This document shows positions 54,111 to 64,000 of a stretch of 64,000 nucleotides of DNA, piece after piece. The notes below the pieces were generated by a model, which was not told where the DNA came from, made no database searches, and saw only the letters and a program-made list of their open reading frames with translations. The stretch spans positions 51,831,370-51,895,369 of the forward strand of contig CM049307.1 of assembly GCA_026874595.1 (NCBI GenBank), read 5' to 3'. Each line of letters begins with the position of its first letter. Positions within the stretch are counted from its first letter, which is position 1. The position numbers and the translations under genes were made by a program. The stretch comes from Sipunculus nudus (Eukaryota > Annelida > Sipuncula > Golfingiida > Sipunculidae).

Positions 54111-55310
54111 TTACTACGCTGATTTCAGAGTAACACCAAGGGGAAGTCATCTCTCGAATATGCCGATCATCCGTGGTGGTCAAGAGATAGATCAATATAG
54201 TTGCGTCAGGTTCGAATGTCGTTAATATGTCTCAGTGCCGGTAAATATCTGACTATGAAGATCAGCCAAACGTGCGACCGGCTTTATTTTGATTTTTTTA
54301 CACGAGTTTTACCCTAGCAGCACGAATTATATAACCCTGTACCCACATGTTGTAAAAGCTTGTATATAGGAGCTAACAAGAAAATGTTTTCATGTAACAA
54401 CGGCTATGTGTGTGTGTGTGTGTATATATATATATAACCTAAGTTGGTTCCAGTGGTTGCAGTATAGTGCTCGATACAGCTAAGGTAGAGCAGATTAACT
54501 AAACGTTAAGCACGCTGGAGCATCGTGTTATTACTCCGAATATATAATAATTTGCGAGATAATATATTGGTATATCACTTGACCTATATAACAAGGAAGT
54601 AAAGACGACATACGGTAGCGTATAATGAGCACATTGCGAAGGTAAGTTAGCCCCCTGCTGTGCTACCGGAAACCTACTTCATGTGCCTCGGATACTTCAC
54701 CTTTGAACTTGCATAAAATAAGACTGACAGCTATCGATCCCGATGCGACATTGTATCCTAACATTGAGAAAGACAAACTGTCACGGCTTACCTTTTTTTG
54801 CATATCAAAATTAAAACATAAATTATATATCATAAGGTAACGAACCACTCCCATTCTAATACACCTGCTGATCAGACGCTCTGACGGAGCACATAAAGCG
54901 ACACTCTTCAAGTTTTAACAACACAAGTAGAGAAATGCGTTTATCATTTCCTACTCGGGATATTTGCGTCAGGATCGTGCATACGTGTTCACTTTAAGAA
55001 CTATGCAGGGGGGGGGGGGGGCAGACATTACAAGTAGCTTTTCAGATATTTTATATGTGCGGGTCTGCAATTTTACTAGGGGTGGGCTCTCTCAATACGT
55101 AAAGTATCCCAAACAGAGGTTCCATAAATAAAGGACAAGATTAACAAAACACCTGTGCATTAGTGATGAACGTGTCTGAGTGATTATATTAAGGAGTTTA
55201 CTCCTTGTTGGAACTGACTTAGTTCTGTCCCAAGAACCATTGAAAAAAAAGAAAAGTTGACATATCTGACGAACGTGAGCGGGATCAAGAAGGTAGAGAT
55301 TAAGACAAGT
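54111..55310. other. No supported gene; short tandem tracts
   Basis: Contains (TG)n(TA)n at 54408-54436 and a G run at 55009-55021. No recognised domain or repeat family. Confidence 0.5.
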
Positions 55311-55314
55311 GCAA

Positions 55315-55349
<35 letters not shown>

Positions 55350-55360
55350 TGCTGCTGCTT
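55315..55360. repeat. (CT)n followed by (GCT)n
   Basis: CT dinucleotide tract passing into four GCT units. 55361-56440 has nothing recognisable. Confidence 0.9.
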
Positions 55361-56439
55361 TACAGTGTAAAAGCGTTTTTTAAGCTGGCTTATGATGGTA
55401 TACTTCAGTCATTATTGCGCATTGTCTCTTTCTCTAACAGGTGAACGTGTACAACTGTTTTCAGAATTAAACCCAGTCATAAATAGGATTACACAGATCC
55501 AAAAAACCTACAGCGGAAGATGCATTGCTTTCGTTCGACATTTTTATAAAATCTTTTCTTTATCATAAAGCTGAAGAAGGTAGTTCAAATTAAAGGCACC
55601 GGCTTTAGTTTAATCTTTCGGTGTCCCCAGTTCAATCTACAAACTAATGCTTTGACATAGACTCCGCTGTTTACCATCCATTATACCCACGAAAGTATAA
55701 AAAATAGTCCATCGTCCGCTGCAGCTGTCACTTTTACAGATATATTGGTTGTGTACTAGATTTGCCAAAAGATAGAATTGTTGACAAGTGTTCTGCTATC
55801 CAAAATTCATTGTTAATCTGATTTCAGATATCTCTCAAAACGTTCAATCTTTATTGTATAATTGATTTTAAATCATTTGTAAAGAAAGACATTATATGTA
55901 CGGTAATTATAGATTGAGCTAATTTGTTTTTAAAATGACGAACTTCGAATCTGGTGGTAAGAATTATTTCATAATATGACGGGTGTGTATACATGACTTA
56001 ATGTATATGACAAATACCCTAAGCTAAATACGGGTATATACACCAAATTTCACAGGTTTATTAACCATGCGACTGCTATATGCTGTCAGCTCAGATAAAT
56101 TTCCTCCACCTTTCATCGGGATTTCCTGAAATATTCCAAACAGTATATACAAGATGAGGAAACCTACATCCACTAAAATTATTATGAAGCAGTATTTTCC
56201 GCGTTTTATTATAGGGTCAGGATTACGTTAGACCATAACCAATGAAGTTGGTTTAATATCTATCAAGAGAACCCATTCCAAAGTGTAGCCCATTACCCCC
56301 GTATTGTCCAAAATGCAGCATTTTTCCTTTAAATAATTCCACGATCCGCCACTCGCCAGGTGAACCCGTGTTACCAACGCATGACAATGTTTACATGAAA
56401 CGTGCACATATGAACGAACGTCTGATTGTAGATTCTTGC

Positions 56440-56850
56440 AGGGGTTTGTTGCCCCTACCAAAATTCAGCAGTATTGCAGCACATTTGATGCAGATTTTCA
56501 GTAGCTAGCAGGAGCAGTGTTTTCAGCAAATCTGCAGCAGGTATTCAGTATTTTTACAGCATATGCTGTATATGTGCTCGAAGACCTATGGATTATGTGC
56601 TGAAAGTCTGCTCCCCCACTAACCATGTATATATTCCTGTATTGCGCAGCAGATTTTGAGCAGCGATTCAGCACAAAATGAAAGGTTTCAATTATTTTAA
56701 TAAGTGTTACAATGGAGTAGGCCTATTTGCATATTATAAGCAAGTTTTCATCATTTAGTCAGCAGAACCTGAGCAGTATGTTCTCCTAGAGCAGACCTGT
56801 GCGCTCTCCTGGAGCAGTGCTGTCAGCTATCCTAGAGCAGCATTCTCTTT
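56440..56850. repeat. CAGCA-rich region with ~25-bp minisatellite
   Basis: Many spaced CAGCA/GCAGT motifs. At about 56780-56845 three units of roughly 24-27 bp share a TCCTAGAGCAG / TCCTGGAGCAG core. 56850-57840 then holds AT-rich DNA with a G run at 57649-57657 and no gene. Confidence 0.55.
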
Positions 56851-57839
56851 TACACCAATCTCAGAAAGAATAAAAAAAAACACATGCCTTTCAGTGTGTA
56901 TAATAGACATTAATTAATGATTTACACTTAAATTGGATTATTATTTTACTTGGTAAGGATACACACCAGTTTTTTACTCGTCCAGGTTTACACTGCATGC
57001 ATAAACGGAAACCTGAAAAAATGAGTAAAATACCAGTACAAGTAATTCTTTCAACCTGTGACCAAACGTATATTAGTGTTCAACCATGTAAATTTATGAT
57101 AAGGTTCCAGACAAAGAGCACAGCATTTTAAAGATGTTTAAATACTGATTATGGCATTTGAATGTAAATTATATGACATAATCAGCTTTTAAATAATTTA
57201 CATGTGATCAAGATTGTAATTTGAAAATGGAAGAGGTTGGTTTGCTTGTTTTGTTTGTGTTAGCGTGTTTATAATACGAGGGGGCTCGCCCCAAAAAAAT
57301 AAAAACAAGGGCATCTAGGGGCAGGTCAAATAAGCCAGAGTTTTGCAAATGGCGTTTTGCTACAAGGAATTTCTACATCTGATATATTTAACCTACCATC
57401 TTAGGTTACATATTTTTCCCGTTTGTCAACAATGATGTGTTTACAAACATATTATTCATAAACAAATTCATACATCTTTCACAAAGGCGCTACAAGACCT
57501 TTTCATAACAAGAACCACCCTTAGATCAATAATATATACATAGAAGAAGCCAAAAATTACAATCTTTTTCAAAAGGCAGATGAATGGGCCACGTTAATTC
57601 TCGGGCTTCCGAGGTCGGGTTTTGGGGCCTATCTCCCATGTGGGGGTGGGGGGGGGGTCATTCACATTCTCATTGCCACAGGGCCTAGCATTATAACAAG
57701 TGACCCAGGGGTCATGACGCTCAGCTGACCAGGAAGACATTGACAAAAGTAATTTTATCATCTGAATGTCAAATTTGAATGAAATACTTTTTCCAAACTT
57801 GACCTTTTGTATAAAATCATCCAATATTCATTGGGGTAC

Positions 57840-59640
57840 TATGGAGCTCTGTAGCATGAAGGATATGGGTAACAGACACCTATTTTCAAGGTTTACAAGA
57901 TGACTTTTCAGGGGTCTCCCAGCATGTCAAAAATAAAATTCTAGGTCCAGTTATTATGATTTGTGCCCTGTTAACAGATGACCAAATGTTTATTCTGGGG
58001 GGTATTTCAAAGCCGCATAGGATGAAGGATATGGGTAACAGAGATGTAATTTCAGGTGCACAAGGAGACTTTTCAGGGGCCTCCCAGCATATCAAGAAAG
58101 GAGATTCTAGGTCAAGTCATTATAATTTGTGCCATGTTAATATATGACCAAATCTTTATTCTGGGGGGTACTTCAGAGCCCCATAGCTCACAGAATATGG
58201 GTAACAGGGACCTTATTTCGGGTTTCCATGTAGACCTTTTATGGGCTTCTCTGGAGGTGAGGACAGAAGATTCTAGGTCCAGTCATTATGATTTGTGCCC
58301 TGTTTACAGATGACCAAAAGTAGAGAAAAAAAATCGTAAAAAATAAAATATAGGTGGCGCCACCAATCTCCAGAAATTGATGAAACACTTTATGATCAAT
58401 ATCCATGCAAAGAATCATGGTGATTAATGCATAAGTTGTTCAGATACTTGAGCTTTTGTATTTATTTTGCATTATTCTGTGGGGTACTTCAGAACCCCAC
58501 AGAAGACGCCTGGATGGCCGGGCGGACGACGGACAAAAGGTGATCCCTATAGCTCAGATGACTTTCAGTCAGCTGAGCTAAAAATTGAAAAAATACAGGT
58601 GGCGCCACCAGAATGCAGAAACTGATGAAACATTTTATGATCAATATCCATGCAAAGAATCATGGTGTTCAATATAATAATTGTTCAGATACTTGAGCTT
58701 TTGTATCAAAATTTCCATTATTCTGGGGGGTACTTCGGAGCCCCATAGCTCAGAGGTTATGGGTAACAGAGACCTAATTTCAAGTTTTTAAGAAGACTTT
58801 TCATGGGCCTCTCAGCATGTCAAGAGAGAAGATTCTAGGTCCAGTTGTTACGATTTGTGCCATGTTAACAGATGACCGCATCTTATGAGGTCTCAAAAAT
58901 AGAGAAAAAAATTCGTAAAAATAAAAAAAAAATACAGGTGGCGCCACCATACTGCAGAAACTGATCACACATTCCATGATCAATATCCATGCAAAAAATC
59001 ATGGTGATTACTGCAAAAGTTGTTTAGATACTTGAGCTTTTGTATCAAATTTTCCATTATTCTGGGGGGTACTTCGGAGCCCCATAGCTCAAAGGTTATG
59101 GGTAACAGAGACCTAATTTCAGGTTTCCAAAGAGACTTTTTATGGGCCTCCCTGCATGTCAAGAGAGAAGATTCTAGGTGTAGTCGGTACGATTTGTGCC
59201 CTGTTAACAGATGGCCGCATCTTAAGAGGTCTCAAAAATAGACAAAAATATTGGTAAAAATCGAAAAAATACAGGTGGCACCACCAGTCTGCAGAAACTG
59301 ATGAAACACTCCATGATAAATATACATGCAAAAAATCATGATGATCAATGCATTAGTTGTTCAGATACTTGAGCTTTTGTATCAGATTTTCCATTATTCT
59401 GGGGGGGGGGGGGTACTTCGGAACCCCATATCTCGAAGAATATAGGTCACAGTGACCTAATTTCAGGTTTACAAGGAGAATTTCCATAGACCTACCAGGA
59501 TGTCAAGTAAGAAGATTCCAGTTCTAGCGGTTACGATTTGTGCCCTGTTAACGGACAGACGCCCGGACGGCCGGACGGACGACGGAAAAAAGTTGATCCC
59601 TATAGATGAGATGACTTACAGTCAGCTGAGCTAAAAAACA
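57840..59640. repeat. ~338-bp tandem repeat array
   Basis: The landmark ATTCTGGGGGGTACTTCGGA (or variants) occurs at about 57991, 58158, 58475, 58719, 59057 and 59395. The last three are 338 bp apart and earlier units carry deletions. Each full unit contains GCCCCATAGCTCA, GGGTAACAGAGACCTAATTT, GATTTGTGCC-TGTTAACAGA, ACAGGTGGCGCCACCA and TGCAAAGAATCATGGTGAT. Two GGACGGACGACGGA-to-TCAGCTGAGCTAAAA tails (58524-58580 and 59570-59636) mark repeat ends. ORFs on both strands are translations of the array. Confidence 0.88.
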
Positions 59641-60745
59641 ACAACGATGGCCCCCATGCTGTGGATTGATTTACTGACACAATTCAGGGAAACGGCACGT
59701 ACACGGCGAGTGACGTCGTTGTAGAAATGTATGGATGTCACTTGACACATATTACCAGGAAGTAATGCGTATACCACCGTTTGTTACTAATCCAGATCAA
59801 AGACAGGGCAAGAGGGTTTAGAGAAAACGATGCCAACATTTTACATTGTATATATAGGACACTCACTTCAATTCGATTCTTCGAATTTACCCACGCGACT
59901 CATCGTAGTTATCCTGTGGCGGGTTTTAAATCTAGTACATAGGGGTAGACGTGACCGAGTCTCTTGTTCTGTGAAAAGGGTTGTATATGGATCCCAAATT
60001 TTCTGTTGAACAAACATACTACTTACTGAAAAACAGAAATATACTATAGGGTATTGGGATTATCCTAACTGATCGCGATCCCGTGAGCGTGTATGGAATC
60101 CAGAATCTTATTTTGAGGCAGGGGCAATACTGTGGTTGCCTTTATATCGGCGGGGCTGAATTTTCGCGGTTTTTATATTTTTAAAAGTTTCACGGGGTTC
60201 ATTTTTCGTGCTCTAGCTATCACTGCTCTAGTAGTATATTTCATTATCAAAAATAATTTCATTAACCGGCGATTTTACTATTATCTAGGTTTACTGTTTC
60301 TGTGTCTGAATATCGCATGTTCGAACATTCACAGACGGCTGAGCCGACGCCTGCGGTAAGCATCTGACCCCGCTGGCTGTAATTAATTCAGGGCCAAGGC
60401 TCATTAAAACAACTCAAATGTTATTAAGGTGTGTCAAGAAACCAACTTGTAACTACAAAACCGTATATTAAGTTTGTTTAGGGAGTACTGTCTTGATAAG
60501 GGTATCTTACTCCTGTTAATTAAAAGTCGAGTCGTAATCACCTGCTCAACAAACAAGGGACGCCTGTAGGTAGCCCCCTTGTTTCAGTGTCAAAGGCAGT
60601 GATGTGCCCAGAATAATTTGAATGCCGTTAATGTTGCTTATTAATTCTATATAGGTGGAAGAAGGAACCGTATTCAGTTTCTCTGAAGGAAAACATAATA
60701 GTCCACTGTTTCACGGCCCTTTGGACCCAAAATGAACTGTGACCT

Positions 60746-61374
60746 GCGGGCAAGACAACTTTTTTTACAAGTCCCAATTCCAGAGAATTATCCGCTTCAC
60801 AAGCATGAACGCGTGCCTTTTTGTTGAAAACTTCTTTGTACACAAGATTAAACTTCCAGCACGTTTATTCCAGCTGCGACACGGTCATTTGTCATGTATA
60901 CATTTACTAGTTGCGGAAGTTGACGTAATCCCGGGCTTAATGTATGTTATGGTTATAGAACAGACGTTAATGTATACAAAACAAATTATATGATGGTCCT
61001 GGGTGTGTTTGCATGCCATTGCCCACTGATTTACAACTTCATTGACCATTTGACAGCTGTTTGAATAGTGCGCCCAAAAGAGATATAGAAAACGACTGGT
61101 ACCATGCAGCCAATCACAGCGGCCAGCTCAGGGGGAAATCCATTCAGCCCGGGGTGACGTCAACTTCCGCAACTGGTAAATGTATACATGAAAAATTACC
61201 GCGTCGCAGCAGGAATAAACGTGCTGGAATTCGCGGTTAGTGTGGAGAACTTTTATTTTTGGAAGTTTAATCTTGTGTATAAAGAAGATTTTAACAAAAA
61301 GGCGTGCGATCATGCTTGTGAAGCGGATATTTCTCCGGAAATGGGACTTGTGAAAAAAAGTTGTCTTGCCCGCG
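60746..61374. mobile_element. Inverted-repeat element, ~200-bp arms
   Basis: The left arm 60746-60943 begins GCGGGCAAGACAACTTTTTT and ends AACTTCCGCAACTAG-type sequence (as reverse complement). The right arm 61147-61374 is its diverged inverse. Matched landmarks: CACAAGATTAAACTTCC / GGAAGTTTAATCTTGTG, CACGTTTATTCC / GGAATAAACGTG, ATGTATACATTTAC / GTAAATGTATACAT, GTTGCGGAAGTTGACGT / ACGTCAACTTCCGCAAC. A ~200-bp spacer separates them. No transposase; both arms have short ORFs that mirror each other. Confidence 0.75.
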
Positions 61375-61761
61375 TAGCGGCGGAGTTCATTACCTTGTTC
61401 TTTTATAACGGGTATATCGCCCATACTCGACGTGTTAACGGTTTCTAAGCGATTTTGGTGCTGGAAACGAGTGCCTGTGCTTCTACTCAATATTCATTTT
61501 AAGAGGCACTGGATGTCATCTAAGTTTTTGTCATCAATTTTTAAATATTATTGCTCAGCGGGAATCGACACTTTTCATTAATGTACTAGGGTCCAGGAAA
61601 AACTGCCGGGCGCGTCCGCCGGCGTTAGCACGCACCTGCAAAGGGTCCCGGTTTTTGCCAACCGATATTATTTTAAATGGGCCCTGTCATTCTCCCTGAA
61701 TCATTTAACGTTTATGCACCAGGCTCGATGGACTTCAGTACGTGACGTTATTCAAAACTGC

Positions 61762-61817
61762 GTGGTTTCAAGTTCGCGATCAGAGAGCGACCGCGAATAT
61801 CGCGAATTTGAAACCAC
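61762..61817. other. Perfect-looking stem-loop
   Basis: GTGGTTTCAAGTTCGCGA (61762-61779) and TCGCGAATTTGAAACCAC (61800-61817) are inverted repeats with one mismatch in 18 bp around a 20-base loop. Likely a terminal or internal hairpin of a mobile element. Confidence 0.7.
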
Positions 61818-62390
61818 CGCAAATAAGAAGACAACCACAGAATCCTGCATGGTGCGAATAGTGCAGGAAGCCATTGTGGTGGACAGTAAGCGGGGCATAC
61901 GGCAACGAGACTTGTAATATAGGAATTGTGGAAAGAAGAATTCCAAACATGTTACCTTTAATATAACCTATCCTTGGCGAGTTTTGTATCATAAATTTGC
62001 AGGGAGCAGGCTCGTTTTCACGGGACTGTTATTTATAAACAGCCGGGCCCAAATACAGGGGGGGTGGGGGCCTTCATTCATATAGCCCCCCCCCCCCCCC
62101 CCCCACTCTGCAACAATTTAGCAATGGGGGATGGTCAATGTAATCCCCCCCCCCCCCCCGATAATCAGATAATAATATTTATACGTTTATTTTAAAAATG
62201 AATTAATATAATTTTTATAATTATTGGTTCCAATACTGAGTTTACAATGAAATATTAGATATCTAAACCTGGTTTAGTAGTAACCAAAACAGGAAATATA
62301 ATACATTTTTTTAAAACCTTTACTTTACAAAGTTGTCTCGACTTTGATTACCCTCCAAATCCCCCCCCCCCCCAACCGTGAAGATGAATT

Positions 62391-64000
62391 GTCGCCGCTG
62401 ATAAACATGTACACGTTATTTTCGGTGTGTCATAATTCAGGTATACTTCAGTATGTTGGATTTGAACATTTTTAACAGAATGTTGGAGATATCATATTAA
62501 GCAAAGTTTCAGTATCAATCTAGATGTTTTGCATTATTTACATAACGTATATATCACTGTGTGTAAGTGGGACACCATACAAGCACGTATAGTTCTATTT
62601 AAAACTGTCTTATTGTGTATATAGCCTACTTTCTGAACCCGGAAAATTTAAACACCAAAAAGTAACATTAACCGGAAGGTGCATGTCTTTCTTTTTCGTA
62701 TTCACGCGAATGTAAAGAATACAGTGCGGGCCTCAGACATCCAGTACCACTAGAGTGTCAGTGAGCAAAGGTTAACTCGTGTTAACCTGTTTAACTCGTG
62801 TTTAAAAAGACGTAACGGACCGTCGCATGAATAAGTGAAAGGAGAAAGAAGGCGTGACATGCAACTTAAATTAATGTGTGATAGAAACGAAACTGAACAG
62901 GATTTTTCTTGTGTTGGAAAAAGTTCTCTCTCGCTCCCTCTGTCTGTCTCTCTGTCTCTCTGTCTCTCTCTCTTGCTTATACCTCTGCCGAGGTTTATTG
63001 TTATACTGGACCCGTCAAGGAATGATCGATTTCATCAATCATATTATCTCTTATTTCTTAAATCCGGTAAACAATTCATAACTTATACTACCAACGTTAT
63101 ATAATCATACAATTAATATGTTTAAATTATAAAGTTATAATATAATGATATATGTATTACATAAATTCATCTTGTATCTATATAATTAATACTGAGTTGG
63201 CTTTTTTTTCTGATTAGACTCTCCAAATTTAGCAGACGTATCGGTGGTGTGCTCTTCTAGGACAAGTTTGTTTTATTTTGAGGGATATGCCCTATTAAGC
63301 TGTATAATCAATCATTTTATTATTTCCCCATTAGGTGCCCCTATGTGCTGCAAGGTCCTCCACGCCTGTGACGCTTTTTCAGGAGGCGCCTCGGGGATTT
63401 TCATTGGCCTGTTAAGACCATTGCCAGAGCGCATGTCCTGCCCAAAAGGCTCTTCCTTGCAATACGCGGTCACGCGGGTCCACTATTATTCCCATTGATC
63501 CTCCATATCCAATTTATCGCCTCTAAAGAAATTTCTCTTTCAAAAGGAAGTTAAGGTTTTTAATCCAAAGACGACATGGCTCCGCCCCAATGCGAGGGCT
63601 TTTCAGTTTGGCCAACACTGGGCTTGGAGTCCAATGATGCGACCACCGTTTGACAATTTTTTTTATGGGATACAGGTATTTTGATTTTTATACATTCAAA
63701 AATAGATATATTAAACATGAAAAAAATATCACCCGTACATCTGGGGGTGGCGGGTGTGGGGGGTTCAAAGATACTTGTTAAGGTCCGTTGTCTTAGGGAT
63801 AGGAAATCAGGAAAAAATATCATCATGACATCTGGGGGTGGGGGTGAAACAGGACAAAAATTCAACAATACATCTTTAAATTGATAACAAACATCTGTTG
63901 TCAAGGCGCACAGACCTCCACCAGAATCTCTTTTAATACAAGTCATGTGTTCATGTGTATGCGTTTCATGTGGAACACTGTCATGCTTTAGGGCCGTAGC
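62391..64000. other. No supported gene; CT-rich tract
   Basis: A CTCTGTCTCTCTGTCT-rich tract lies at 62925-62973. ORFs at 63244-63498 (+) and 63560-63946 (-) show no recognisable domain or exon boundary. Confidence 0.5.

Larger units (their letters stand above)
59815..62390. repeat. Composite dispersed repeat, copy 2, with insertion
   Basis: 59855-60130 and 61860-62020 match the two halves of the copy at 22430-22910, and 62050-62390 is a G/C-run-rich copy of the 12720 family. The halves are separated here by about 1.7 kb (60135-61850) that is absent from copy 1. Confidence 0.6.

Noticed and set aside
57840-59640. CRISPR-like periodic array
   Set aside because: Units are ~338 bp with no short repeat-spacer structure, in a eukaryotic context; it is a tandem satellite-like repeat.
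63244-63946. ORFs of 84 and 128 codons near the right edge
   Set aside because: No recognisable domain or exon-like boundaries, and the minus-strand one is proline/glycine-rich from G/C runs.

Overview
This is animal genomic DNA: AT-rich, full of microsatellites and decayed transposons, with genes split by GT-AG introns. The most likely source is a bivalve mollusc. That is an inference from two things: the kind of gene present (a receptor tyrosine phosphatase with MEGF-like ectodomain exons, a type I recall as expanded in bivalves) and the style of the dispersed repeats (tandem units carrying AAGGTCA motifs and GACGGACGG tails).

The window holds one convincing protein-coding gene. It lies on the + strand from 25962 to 48446 and I could assemble it by hand into 28 coding exons. 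All splice phases agree and the total is 3468 nt, or 1155 residues. The predicted product is a type I receptor protein tyrosine phosphatase. In order it has: a signal peptide split over exons 1-2; one 8-cysteine EGF-like module; a complete six-cysteine kringle domain encoded by a single phase 1-1 exon (28838-29101); seven more 8-cysteine EGF-like modules, one exon each; a transmembrane helix; a juxtamembrane segment with a Y-x-N-V motif; an apparently active phosphatase domain D1 (WPD and [10 protein letters not shown] intact); and a degenerate second domain D2 ([10 protein letters not shown], with the catalytic Arg and the WPD loop lost). The kringle in the ectodomain of a receptor tyrosine phosphatase is the most unusual item in the window. 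It suggests a shuffled receptor in which extracellular kringle/EGF modules could be coupled to intracellular phosphotyrosine removal.

Layout. 1-25.9 kb has no gene I can support. It holds a tRNA-derived SINE, (TA)n tracts, a large inverted repeat (3.24-4.63 kb against 7.26-8.88 kb) flanking a dead LINE, a pogo-like non-autonomous DNA element (9.9-11.4 kb), a hAT-like MITE with a clear 8-bp target duplication (12.72-13.19 kb), a CR1/L2-like LINE relic (13.4-14.6 kb), a MITE with long terminal inverted repeats (19.3-20.0 kb), another LINE relic (21.0-21.8 kb) and AAT microsatellites. 25.9-48.7 kb is the phosphatase gene. A retroposed sequence with poly(A) sits at its first splice donor and has duplicated that donor. 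Introns carry SINE-like hairpins and tandem repeats. 48.7-64 kb is again gene-poor, with ~330-bp and ~338-bp tandem repeat arrays, a second copy of a composite repeat also seen at 22.4-23.0 kb, and a ~630-bp inverted-repeat element.

Limits: exons were joined by eye from splice consensus, phase and family resemblance, with no transcript evidence. Exons 1, 2 and the 5' edge of exon 14 are the least certain. Repeat boundaries are approximate unless a target duplication or terminal repeat is stated.
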